Assembly (NCBI GenBank): GCA_039028155.1
Contig: JBCCIS010000019.1
Span: 1 to 64,000 of the forward strand
DNA length: 64,000 nucleotides
Direction: 5' to 3'
From: Pseudomonadota bacterium
GTDB lineage: Bacteria > Pseudomonadota > Alphaproteobacteria > SP197
Shown here: positions 15,549 through 23,763 of the stretch, one piece after another
Numbering within the stretch: the first letter of the stretch is position 1
How the letters are laid out: every line of letters begins with the position of its first letter
Made by a program: the position numbers and the translations under genes
The notes under the pieces: generated by a model
What the model saw: only the letters and a program-made list of their open reading frames with translations
What the model was told of the DNA's origin: nothing
Database searches by the model: none

Positions 15549-17583
15549 CACGCATCAAGCGACGGGCGTCGTAGAGGGCGGCGTGGATGTTGCGTCCGGC
15601 AACGCAGTCGCCGATGCGGAACAGTTGGAAACGTCCGGTCTCCTGGTTGACGATTGCCTGGGGCCTGCCCTCGATCAGCGCGTCGAGATCGACCTCGCCC
15701 AGATTCGACGAGTACGGTTTGAGCGCGAAGTAGAGATCATCGACCGGCAGCGTACCGTGTTCGGCGACAACCTGGTCGACCAGGCGCTCTTCCTCCTGCA
15801 ACGAGAATGGGTTGCGCAACGTGGCGCGCAGCTTGTTGCCGTCACGCCGGATCGCGGTCAGCCGCAGGTTGGGCGACATGACAACACCGAGGCGATACAT
15901 CTCCGCCAGATGAACCGAAAAGTTCGTCGAGCCCATTTCCTCCGCCACCATGCGATCAGGCGTCGCAAGCTCGACCTGGGCGCCGCGCGTTGCCATGAAC
16001 TGGGCGACGCTCGGCCCCTGGTGCTGGCCGTTGTCGTCGTGCAGCAGAACGTTTTCGCCGGGCTCGACCGTTCCCTCGAGAACATCCCAGGCCGACACCG
16101 CGAGATCGTCGCCGCCAAACAGGCCCTTGTTGGGCAGGCCGCCGGTCGCGACGACGACCAGGTCAGGCTCGTCCGCCTCGACCACCTCGGACGTCGCCGC
16201 CGTGTTCAAGCGGATGTCGATGGGCTTCTTCTCGACCTGCTGGGCCAGCCAACGCGTAATGCCGGAAAGGTTCTCTCGCCACCCCGCGCGGGCCGCCAGG
16301 TTGACCTGGCCGCCTAGCCGGTCGGTCTTTTCGTAGAGAACGACATCGTGGCCGCGTTCGGCCGCCGCGCGCGCGGCCTCCATGCCGGCAACGCCGCCAC
16401 CGGCAACGACTATGCGCCGCTTGCTTTCGGCCTTGGGCAACACGTGGGGCAGGTTCTGCTCGCGTCCAGTCGACGGGTTCTGGATACACAAGGCATCGCC
16501 GCCGACATAGATGCGATCGATGCAGTAGTTGGCGCCGACGCATTGGCGCACATCGTCAACCCGGTCCTCCGACAGTTTCTTCATCAGATGAGGGTCGGCC
16601 ATGTGGGCGCGGGTCATGGCGATCATGTCAACATGGCCTTCGGCCACCGCCCGGTCAGCGGTCGCCAGATCGGCGATGCGCCCGGCGTGGAACACGGTGA
16701 TGTCGCAGGCCTGTTTGACCGCGCTGGGTAGATAGAGAAACGACGCCGGCGGATACGCCATGTTGGGGATCATGACGGCCAGCGCGTGGTGGGTTTCGGT
16801 GTTGCCGTGCATGACGTTCATGACGTCGACCAGGCCGCTATCGGCATAACGCTTCAGGACCCCGATCATCTCCTCTTGGGCGAGACCGCCGTCGAGCAAC
16901 GAGTCGCCGGTGACGCGCAGGCAGATGATGAAGTCGTCGCCAACCGCGCGCCGCACCTCCTGCATGACGAGATGACCGAAGCGTTCGCGGTTCTTCAGGC
17001 TGCCGCCCCATTCGTCGTCACGCAGGTTGTTCGACGGCGTCAGGAACTGTTCGACCAGGTGGGAGGCGTCGAACATCATCTCGACACCGTCCAGGCCGCC
17101 CTCCTTGCATCGCGCCGCGGCCTTGCCGAATGCCTTGATGATCCGCTCGATATCGAAGTCTTCGATCTCCTTGGCAAAGGCGCGATGGGCGGGTTCGCGC
17201 ATCTGGGTCGGCGCGACCAGCGGCAGCCAGTCGGCGGTGTCCCATCGGTTGCGTTTCCCCATATGCGTGATCTGGCACATGATCGCCGCGCCCTCGTCGT
17301 GCACGCGCCGCGAGAATTCCTGGAAGTACGGAATGACCCGGTCCTCACTGACCGAGATCTGGCCGAACGCCTCGGCTGAGCTGTCCGGCGCGACCGACGC
17401 CGAGCCGCCGAACATGGTGAGCCCGATGCCGCCCTTGGCCTTTTCCAGGTGATAACGTTGGTACCGCTCGCCCGGCATGCCGGCATCCGCATAGGCCGGC
17501 GCGTGGCTCGTGCTCATGACCCGGTTGCGGATCGTGAGGTTCTTGATCGTCAGCGGTTTGAGCAGCGCCTCGAACTGTGCCAT
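15541..17583 (-). CDS. dgcA: FMN/FAD/Fe-S N-demethylase, DgcA-like (copy 1)
   Basis: A 680-residue enzyme of the trimethylamine-dehydrogenase/2,4-dienoyl-CoA-reductase family: an old-yellow-enzyme FMN barrel (residues 1-~345), an Fe-S region, and a C-terminal FAD/NAD(P) Rossmann half starting RRIVVAGGGVAGMEAA near 389. In DgcA the reaction is oxidative demethylation of dimethylglycine to sarcosine plus formaldehyde. The Fe-S motif is C348-x2-A351-x2-C354-x11-C366: the second ligand of the canonical set is Ala. It is the first gene of the operon, divergent from a GFA gene. Stachydrine or other dimethylated amines are alternative substrates. Confidence 0.88.
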   Translation of the reverse strand: MAQFEALLKPLTIKNLTIRNRVMSTSHAPAYADAGMPGERYQRYHLEKAKGGIGLTMFGGSASVAPDSSAEAFGQISVSEDRVIPYFQEFSRRVHDEGAAIMCQITHMGKRNRWDTADWLPLVAPTQMREPAHRAFAKEIEDFDIERIIKAFGKAAARCKEGGLDGVEMMFDASHLVEQFLTPSNNLRDDEWGGSLKNRERFGHLVMQEVRRAVGDDFIICLRVTGDSLLDGGLAQEEMIGVLKRYADSGLVDVMNVMHGNTETHHALAVMIPNMAYPPASFLYLPSAVKQACDITVFHAGRIADLATADRAVAEGHVDMIAMTRAHMADPHLMKKLSEDRVDDVRQCVGANYCIDRIYVGGDALCIQNPSTGREQNLPHVLPKAESKRRIVVAGGGVAGMEAARAAAERGHDVVLYEKTDRLGGQVNLAARAGWRENLSGITRWLAQQVEKKPIDIRLNTAATSEVVEADEPDLVVVATGGLPNKGLFGGDDLAVSAWDVLEGTVEPGENVLLHDDNGQHQGPSVAQFMATRGAQVELATPDRMVAEEMGSTNFSVHLAEMYRLGVVMSPNLRLTAIRRDGNKLRATLRNPFSLQEEERLVDQVVAEHGTLPVDDLYFALKPYSSNLGEVDLDALIEGRPQAIVNQETGRFQLFRIGDCVAGRNIHAALYDARRLMRDV

Positions 17584-17678
17584 GGCCGAATTGTCGCCCG
17601 TGCTGCGCCGAATGCAAGCGGACCTTGATGCCGGATTGGGCTAGAATGGCGATGTGAACCAAGAGGGAGGCCTGGAAG

Positions 17679-18158
17679 GTGAGCGACACGTTTTCCGCCG
17701 AAGGCGGCTGCCTGTGCGGCGAGGTCCGTTACCGCATGACGTCGGAGCCGCTGTTTGTCCATTGCTGCCACTGCACGCGCTGCCAGCGCGGCACCGGCTC
17801 GGCTTTTGTGCTGAACGCCATGATCGAAGCCGACAGGGTCGAGTTGCTACAAGGCAAACCCGTCACCGTCCCGGTGACCGCACCCAACGGCAACGTCCAC
17901 AGCATCGCGCGCTGCCCGACCTGCGAGGTCGCGGTCTGGAGCACCTATTCAGGCGCCGGCGACAAGATCTACTTCGTGCGTGTCGGCACCCTGGACGAGG
18001 CCGACCGCGTACCGCCCGACATCCACATCTTTACCTCGACCAAACAACCCTGGGTGCAGTTGCCCGACGACGTGCCGGTGATGGAGGAGTACTACAGCGC
18101 CAAGAAGTACTGGCCCCAGGAAAGCCTGGAGCGCTTTGCGGTTCTGAAGGCCGGCTAA
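17679..18158 (+). CDS. GFA/CENP-V family zinc-binding protein
   Basis: A 159-residue protein with GGCLCGEVRYRM near residue 9, HCCHCTRCQRG near 28 and ARCPTCEVAVWS near 77, the GFA Cys set. The GTG at 17679 is preceded by GAGGGAGG and GGAAG. It is divergent from the dgc operon, 95 bp from the dgcA start. Because DgcA-type enzymes release formaldehyde and the family was named for formaldehyde activation, a link to C1 handling is tempting but unproven. Confidence 0.88.
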   Translation: MSDTFSAEGGCLCGEVRYRMTSEPLFVHCCHCTRCQRGTGSAFVLNAMIEADRVELLQGKPVTVPVTAPNGNVHSIARCPTCEVAVWSTYSGAGDKIYFVRVGTLDEADRVPPDIHIFTSTKQPWVQLPDDVPVMEEYYSAKKYWPQESLERFAVLKAG

Positions 18159-18200
18159 GCCGCCTCGGAAGGATTGCGTCAGGCCTGTCTGCTTAGAGCT

Positions 18201-18707
18201 TCACGCTGCTGTCTCGATGTCGCGCCGTCGCGCGAAGAGGCGCGTCAACAACCAGATCAGGATGACCACGGCGAGCAAATTGATCGAGGTCGTCGCGACC
18301 GGTCCGGCGGCACCGGCGGCCGGCACGGAGATGTCGGCGGCGGCCACCAGGGTCTCGAAGCTGAACTCGACACCGTCTTCTGCGAAGGCCACGCCGACAT
18401 AGGGGCCGCTGATAAAGAACAGCCAAAGGGACGCGGTCTTGATCTGCACGAGCTGCAAGATCTGATTGATGATCGAGAGGACGACGCCCGAGCCCTTGCG
18501 CCGCATGAGTTGGACACCGGCAACGATGCTGTTGAGGAAAAGCACCACGAAGAGAGCAAAGATCAGAACGTTAAGCGCCGGTTGTTCGGCAAGGCCGCCG
18601 ACCGTGCCCGACAGCAGTAACAACCCATAGACACCGCCGGCGACCTGGATAACGGCGACAATCACCGCGATGATAAAAGCCAGCCCAGTTGCCTTTGCGG
18701 TTGCCAT
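18201..18707 (-). CDS. four-helix integral membrane protein, unknown function
   Basis: A 168-residue protein that starts with MATAKATGLAFII after an AGGGAGT site. Four hydrophobic segments lie near residues 7-35, 44-62, 90-110 and 138-157, and the C-terminus is basic (RLFARRRD). A basic motif after helix 2 (MRRKGSG) suggests an inside loop. I do not recognise the family. It is on the same strand as the NicO/DUF1007 pair, 131 bp after NicO. Confidence 0.75.
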   Translation of the reverse strand: MATAKATGLAFIIAVIVAVIQVAGGVYGLLLLSGTVGGLAEQPALNVLIFALFVVLFLNSIVAGVQLMRRKGSGVVLSIINQILQLVQIKTASLWLFFISGPYVGVAFAEDGVEFSFETLVAAADISVPAAGAAGPVATTSINLLAVVILIWLLTRLFARRRDIETAA

Positions 18708-18782
18708 GGCATCACTCCCTCTACTGACGGCACCAGTGCGGCCCGTCGCATCACCGGCAACCCATAGTAGTAGCTGGACATC

Positions 18783-18798
18783 GCTTGCCAAGGCAAGC
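18783..18798. terminator. hairpin GCTTGCC-AA-GGCAAGC between NicO and the membrane protein
   Basis: A perfect 7-bp stem with a 2-nt loop just after the NicO stop on the minus strand. It could terminate or attenuate transcription between NicO and the downstream membrane protein. There is no adjacent T run on the minus strand. Confidence 0.35.
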
Positions 18799-18838
18799 TT
18801 GCAGCGCGTCCCTTCCGACGGTTTTTTCCGCCGGCGAC

Positions 18839-19855
18839 TTACTGCATCATCAGCGGGTGCGCCGGCGTCGTGAGCGCCATGTGCAGGAGCGAGACGCCGA
18901 ACGCCAGAACGATGAGACCACCCACCAGGGCGACCACTTCGACGACAACACCGATGCGGTTGCCGCTTTCCGGCAAGCGCTCGGCCAGGCGCAGGGAAAA
19001 ACCGCGGGCATAGACCGCGAGCGCCGCAAGCACCGAGACGGTCAGCGCGGTGCCGATCGACATCGCAAGCACGGCCACGACGCCGGTGAAGGTGAGCCCG
19101 AGCGCATAGGCAAGCAGCAGAACCAGGATTGCGCCGCTGCATGGGCGCAAGCCGATCGAGATGATAACGCCAAGCCCCTTGCGCCACGACGCGCCGGCCT
19201 GCATGTCGCGGGGATCGGGCATGTGGCTGTGGCCGCAGTGATCGTGCCCCTGCCCGTCATGACCTATCTCGCCGTGGTGATGGTGCCCGGCATGATTGTC
19301 ACCGTGACCGCCGGCGCGGCGGCGCCACAGCCGGCGACCCGCCGAGATCACCAGGATCAAGCCAAGCAGCAGCACGGCGGCGTAACTCGCCGTCTCGAAG
19401 TGGCCGGCGGTGCGTTGGGCGCCGCGTAACGGCAGGTCGAGTAACGTCACCGTCACCTCGACGGCGATAATCGCAACGATGCCCTGGGCCAACGCCGCCA
19501 GGAACGACAGCGTGACACCGCGGCGCAGCTCGCTCTCCTGGGTCAACATGTAGGTCGCGATGACGACCTTGCCGTGACCGGGTCCGACCGCGTGAAAGAC
19601 GCCATAAAGAAAACTGAGCCCAACCAGGCCCCAGGCTGCCCACACGCCATGCTCGCCGACCGCTTTTACCGCGGCCGCCATGCGATCGTGCAGGTCGCGC
19701 TGCATCGTCTGCACCCAGACGACCAGCTGCGACCACGGATTATCAATGAAGGCAAATGCCAGAACGATCAGCACGACCGCCGCCACAACGGCGGCGACAG
19801 GCACCCAAGCGACCGGCAGGGGCCGGCCGCTCAGTCGCAGGTAACGTGTACCCAT
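18839..19855 (-). CDS. NicO-family nickel/cobalt transporter
   Basis: A 338-residue membrane protein with six to seven helices and a His/Asp-rich central loop (HGDNHAGHHHHGEIGHDGQG near 185-205) typical of RcnA/NicO transporters. GVFHAVGPGHGKVV near residue 85 and GLRPCSGAI near 236 are the family's membrane signature motifs. NicO proteins move Ni2+ or Co2+ across the inner membrane; export and import members both exist. It overlaps the DUF1007 gene by 25 bp, the usual pairing. Metal supply would matter to the cobalt-type nitrile hydratase and cobalamin-linked MttB in this window, though that link is inference. Confidence 0.9.
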   Translation of the reverse strand: MGTRYLRLSGRPLPVAWVPVAAVVAAVVLIVLAFAFIDNPWSQLVVWVQTMQRDLHDRMAAAVKAVGEHGVWAAWGLVGLSFLYGVFHAVGPGHGKVVIATYMLTQESELRRGVTLSFLAALAQGIVAIIAVEVTVTLLDLPLRGAQRTAGHFETASYAAVLLLGLILVISAGRRLWRRRAGGHGDNHAGHHHHGEIGHDGQGHDHCGHSHMPDPRDMQAGASWRKGLGVIISIGLRPCSGAILVLLLAYALGLTFTGVVAVLAMSIGTALTVSVLAALAVYARGFSLRLAERLPESGNRIGVVVEVVALVGGLIVLAFGVSLLHMALTTPAHPLMMQ

Positions 19856-20502
19856 TCAGCGAACATGGCACCCAGGTCCGTGGGGCCGGTCTGGGTGCGG
19901 TCAATGGCCGCGGCCAGCGCGACAGCCTCGAAGGTCGGATCGGCCGACTGAGTCAGCGCGATGCAGGAGCCGGTTTCCCCGCCGCTCAGCATCACCGGCT
20001 CGCCTTCCAGGTGGACCATTTCGATGTAATAGCTGGGATCGTAGATCGAATAACTGACGAGCTGCGCATTGGGATCGACCGGTTCGTCAAGCTCAACGAC
20101 AAAACGCATCCACAGGCGCTCGTCGCGCATCTCGGTCTCGTACTCCAAGACCTCGCCGATCGCCACTTCGCCGCCGTTGGCGATCATCTCTGTAAAGTAG
20201 TCGTAGTCGGCGAGACTGTTGAGGTTGATCTCCGCGAGTTCGTCGAGAACGTCTTGCAGCGGCCGATCCTCCATCGCCAACTCTTCGGCGACGATGGTGG
20301 AGTAGAAATAGTCAAAGAACCACTCCTGCTCGATCGCCGTGATCCGTCCGTCGTCATCAAACAGCAGGCCGCTTCTCAGATCGATCCAGGCGTGGGGGTG
20401 GGATGTCGCGGGCGCGCCGGGTAGCGAGACAAGAAGCGCCGCAACGGCCGCTATGAGCATTCGGGGCCACGTGACGACATTCGACAGGCAACGACGTGTC
20501 AT
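19831..20502 (-). CDS. DUF1007 family periplasmic protein
   Basis: About 223 residues with a cleavable signal peptide (hydrophobic LIAAVAALLVSLPGAPATS) followed at once by HPHAWIDLRSGLLFDDDGRI, the conserved start of DUF1007. These proteins are encoded next to NicO permeases and are thought to present the metal to, or receive it from, the permease; the mature N-terminal His cluster could bind metal. The start is the ATG at 20502 or at 20508. It is the first gene of the pair. Confidence 0.87.
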   Translation of the reverse strand: MTRRCLSNVVTWPRMLIAAVAALLVSLPGAPATSHPHAWIDLRSGLLFDDDGRITAIEQEWFFDYFYSTIVAEELAMEDRPLQDVLDELAEINLNSLADYDYFTEMIANGGEVAIGEVLEYETEMRDERLWMRFVVELDEPVDPNAQLVSYSIYDPSYYIEMVHLEGEPVMLSGGETGSCIALTQSADPTFEAVALAAAIDRTQTGPTDLGAMFAEWVHVTCD

Positions 20503-20626
20503 GAACATCCAGTGTTACGAATTGGTCCGATCCCCTCAGAAACGCGCGCACTCTACCTCAATCCGGCGACCGGCGCACGTCACGTTCGAACACCTAACCG
20601 CGCGGTGAGTCCGAAATGTGGCAGCG

Positions 20627-21142
20627 CTACGGCGTCCGCCACAAGGTCACAGCCGGACCGTCGACGCCTAGAATCGGGTCGGACGTCGGCAAGGCGACAG
20701 TGTCGATGCTGGCGCGGATGGCGTCCTTTTGCGGTTCATGCTCGCGCTTGATGTCGGGCGACTGGCCCGGCGGATAGGCGCCGACAACGGAGAGACCCGG
20801 CGCATCGTCAAGCCGCCGGTGGCCAACGCCGGCCGGGATAACCGCTGCGTCGCCTGCCTCGACATCGAACACCGGCCCTTCCGGTCCGCCGAACTGGATG
20901 CGCGCGGTGCCCTTTGCGATACCGACGACCTCATGCGCCTGGGCGTGATAGTGGTGAAAATCGAAGATGACGCCGCCCCGCCAGCCGCCGCCCCAGCCGT
21001 GGCTGTGGAACATTTCCTCGAACGCGCCATCGGGATCGTCGCACGCGACGTCGACGGCGCCCTTGTAAAGGATCAGCGGCAAACGCCCATTGTTGGGAAT
21101 ATCGCCGTCATCGATCAGAATCTGATGGATCACTTCGGCCAT
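20627..21142 (-). CDS. cupin-domain protein
   Basis: A 171-residue single-domain cupin. The metal motif appears as FDFHHYHAQAHEVVGIAKGT near residue 60, followed by the second motif with AGDAAVIPAGVGHRRL. HYH, the downstream Glu and the second-motif His form a likely 3-His/1-Glu metal site. This sequence wording is found in uncharacterised sugar- or small-acid-binding cupins. The ATG at 21142 has GGAGTG upstream. It is divergent from a serine hydrolase. Enzymatic activity is not predictable. Confidence 0.85.
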   Translation of the reverse strand: MAEVIHQILIDDGDIPNNGRLPLILYKGAVDVACDDPDGAFEEMFHSHGWGGGWRGGVIFDFHHYHAQAHEVVGIAKGTARIQFGGPEGPVFDVEAGDAAVIPAGVGHRRLDDAPGLSVVGAYPPGQSPDIKREHEPQKDAIRASIDTVALPTSDPILGVDGPAVTLWRTP

Positions 21143-21287
21143 GGTGACACTCCGTTGCCGGTCAATTCGAAGAGCCTGAGCCTTGGCGCCCAACCGGTCA
21201 ACCCAATGCACTGACGCTCTTAAAGGCATCGACGGCAAATTTCTGGCAGTCCACCATGCGCGGCGCACAACCGAATTGGCCGAAAAC

Positions 21288-22370
21288 ATGAACGGAACGC
21301 CTGACTCCGCACAGACACCGCCCGACCTCGGCGACGGCTGGGCCGTCGCCGCGCCCGGCGAGCAAGGCATGGATGGCGCGCTGCTCGCCGGGATCGCCAA
21401 ACACTTCACGGCCTGGGCCGAGTCCAATGTGCATGGCGTGGTGATCGCGCGTCGCGGCGCCCTGGTCTATGAGCGCTATTTCACCGGCGAGGACCAAGCC
21501 TGGGGCAAACCCTTGGGCGAGGTCACCTACGATGCCGCCATGCGCCACGATCTGCGGTCGATGACCAAAAGCATCACCGGCCTTCTGGTCGGTATCGCGT
21601 TCGACCGCGGCTGGCTCGATACGATCGACACACCGGTCTTTTCGTTCTTCCCGGAACACGACGATCTGAAGACGCCGGAGAAAGCAGGCATCACCCTTGC
21701 CCACCTGCTCACCATGTCGCCGGGCCTGGCGTGGGACGAGGACACGCCCTATAGCGACCCCGCCAACAGCGAGCGACAGATGTCGGTGGCCCCGGATCCC
21801 GTGCGCTATGTATTGGAGCAGCCGCTCGTGCGCCCGCCGGGCATCTCTTACAACTATGGCGGCGGCAACACGGCGCTGCTGGCGGCCATCTTGAAGCGGG
21901 TTTCCGGCCGCGACCTCGACGCCCTTGCCCAAGACGTCCTGTTCGATCCGCTCGACATCACCGACGTCGAATGGGTGCGTTATCCCGATGGCACGCCGAT
22001 TGCGGCCTCGGGCCTGCGTCTGCGGCCCCGCGACATCGCCAAGTTCGGCCAGCTCGTCCTGGACAAGGGCCAGTGGCACGGCGAACGTGTCGTCTCAGCG
22101 GACTGGATCACGCAATCGATCACGCCGCAGATCAACGGCCAGAGCCTCTTCTTCTACGGCTACCACTGGTGGCTCGGCCGCTCGCTGGTCGACAAGCGCG
22201 AGGTCTCCTGGGCCGCCGCCGTCGGCTGGGGCGGTCAGCGCATGTTCATCGTGCCGAGCCACGGGCTCGTCGTGACCGTTCTGGCCGGCCTCTACGACAG
22301 CATGTTCCTGCAGCCAATCCCCGGTGAGGTCGTGCTCAGGCGCTACGCGCTGGCGTCGGTGCGGCCTTAA
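21288..22370 (+). CDS. serine hydrolase of the class C beta-lactamase fold
   Basis: A 360-residue protein with the S91-M-T-K94 catalytic tetrad, the YNYGGGN motif near residue 187 in the YxN position, and a C-terminal WAAAVGWGGQRMFI box corresponding to the HxG/KTG region. No signal peptide is seen, so a cytoplasmic esterase or peptidase is more likely than antibiotic resistance. The ATG at 21288 is chosen because upstream in-frame sequence is not family-like. It stands alone, divergent from the cupin gene. Confidence 0.87.
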   Translation: MNGTPDSAQTPPDLGDGWAVAAPGEQGMDGALLAGIAKHFTAWAESNVHGVVIARRGALVYERYFTGEDQAWGKPLGEVTYDAAMRHDLRSMTKSITGLLVGIAFDRGWLDTIDTPVFSFFPEHDDLKTPEKAGITLAHLLTMSPGLAWDEDTPYSDPANSERQMSVAPDPVRYVLEQPLVRPPGISYNYGGGNTALLAAILKRVSGRDLDALAQDVLFDPLDITDVEWVRYPDGTPIAASGLRLRPRDIAKFGQLVLDKGQWHGERVVSADWITQSITPQINGQSLFFYGYHWWLGRSLVDKREVSWAAAVGWGGQRMFIVPSHGLVVTVLAGLYDSMFLQPIPGEVVLRRYALASVRP

Positions 22371-22455
22371 GTCAAACCGCAACAGCCACCACCGTGCAAC
22401 CGTAAGGCGGCTCTGTTAGGGTGACACCGGCGCGCAGTTCAACCTTGGGTTAAGC

Positions 22456-23763
22456 ATGAGTAGTAAGATGGCGGCATCGTCCGGGGCGGCGGCCGCGCGC
22501 AAAAGCCGGGTGACGCCGAAGACGGTGTTCGCCTGCGCCATCGGCAATATCCTGGAATGGTACGATTTCACCGCCTACGGTTTTCTGGCGACGATCATCG
22601 GCGCCAGCTTCTTTCCGTCCGGCGACAGCTTCGCGTCGGTACTCGCAGCGTTCGGCGCGCTTGCCGCCGGTTACGGCGCGCGACCGCTGGGCAGCATTAT
22701 CGGCGGCCACCTGGGCGACCGGATCGGGCGCAAACCGACCATGATCCTGTGCATGGCAAGCATAAACATCTCGACGTTTTTGTTGGGCTTGTTGCCCACC
22801 TATGAGCAGATCGGCGTGATGGCCGCGGTCCTGCTTGTGGCGATCCGTCTCGTCCAGGGCCTGTCGGTAGCGGGCGAATACAGCTCGTCCTCGGTTCTGC
22901 TGGTCGAGAACGCCGAACCCCGCCGGCGCGGTTTTGTCGGCACCTGGATTGCCTGCGCCATGATGGCCGGCTGCCTGCTGGGCTCCGGCATGGCAGCGCT
23001 CTCCAGCGCGGTAGTCGGCGACGAGGCCATGAAGGAATGGGGCTGGCGCATCCCGTTCCTGTTCGGCGGCGTCATCGCCATCATCGGCATCATCATTCGC
23101 CGTCGCCTCACTGAGTCCGCGGCCATGCCGGGCGAAGACGAGATCCTCGCCATCCCCATCGTCAGCGCGTTCAGGGATCACTGGCGCACGATCGTCACGA
23201 TCATCGGCATCAACATGCCGATTTCGGTCAGCTACTTCGTTCTCTTCGTCTATGCCGTTTCCTACCTGACCGACCAGATGCACTTCACGACGGCCCAGGC
23301 GATGGACATCAACACGGTCAGCCTGATCGCCATGACCGTGCTGATCCCGTTCACCGGCCTTGCCGCGGACCGTTTTGGCCGCAAGGCCGTGCTCTACGTC
23401 TCGCTGCTCGGCACGATCGTCGCCGGCTGGCCCGCCTGGTACCTCATGCACACGCCGGAGCTTGGCCTTGTCCTGGTCGGCCAGATGGTGCTCGCCTGCT
23501 TGAGTGCTGCGGGCTGGGCGTTGTCGGTTCCGTTGATGGTCGAGTTGCTGCCCGCCAAGGTGCGCTGCACCGGCGGCGGCCTCGGCTACAACATTTGCCT
23601 CGCCCTGTTCGGCGGCACGACACCGCTGATCGCCGCCTATCTGGTCGAGCGCACCGGCGACGATTTCACGCCGATCTATTACATCATGATCGCCGCCGCG
23701 ATCGCCCTCTTCTTCACCTGGCGCATGCCGGAGATGGCGGGCAGAGACCTACCGAAGGATTAA
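22456..23763 (+). CDS. MFS transporter, metabolite:H+ symporter (ProP-like) family
   Basis: A 435-residue twelve-helix permease. The MHS hallmarks are ACAIGNILEWYDFTAYGF near residue 26, ARPLGSIIGGHLGDRIGRKP in loop 2-3 near 76, and RLVQGLSVAGEYSSSSVLLV near 132. Members import compounds such as proline, glycine betaine, citrate or shikimate with protons. Its stop overlaps convergently with that of a DMGDH-like gene, and the neighbourhood of N-methyl catabolism makes a methylated amine or betaine a reasonable substrate guess. Confidence 0.9.
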   Translation: MSSKMAASSGAAAARKSRVTPKTVFACAIGNILEWYDFTAYGFLATIIGASFFPSGDSFASVLAAFGALAAGYGARPLGSIIGGHLGDRIGRKPTMILCMASINISTFLLGLLPTYEQIGVMAAVLLVAIRLVQGLSVAGEYSSSSVLLVENAEPRRRGFVGTWIACAMMAGCLLGSGMAALSSAVVGDEAMKEWGWRIPFLFGGVIAIIGIIIRRRLTESAAMPGEDEILAIPIVSAFRDHWRTIVTIIGINMPISVSYFVLFVYAVSYLTDQMHFTTAQAMDINTVSLIAMTVLIPFTGLAADRFGRKAVLYVSLLGTIVAGWPAWYLMHTPELGLVLVGQMVLACLSAAGWALSVPLMVELLPAKVRCTGGGLGYNICLALFGGTTPLIAAYLVERTGDDFTPIYYIMIAAAIALFFTWRMPEMAGRDLPKD

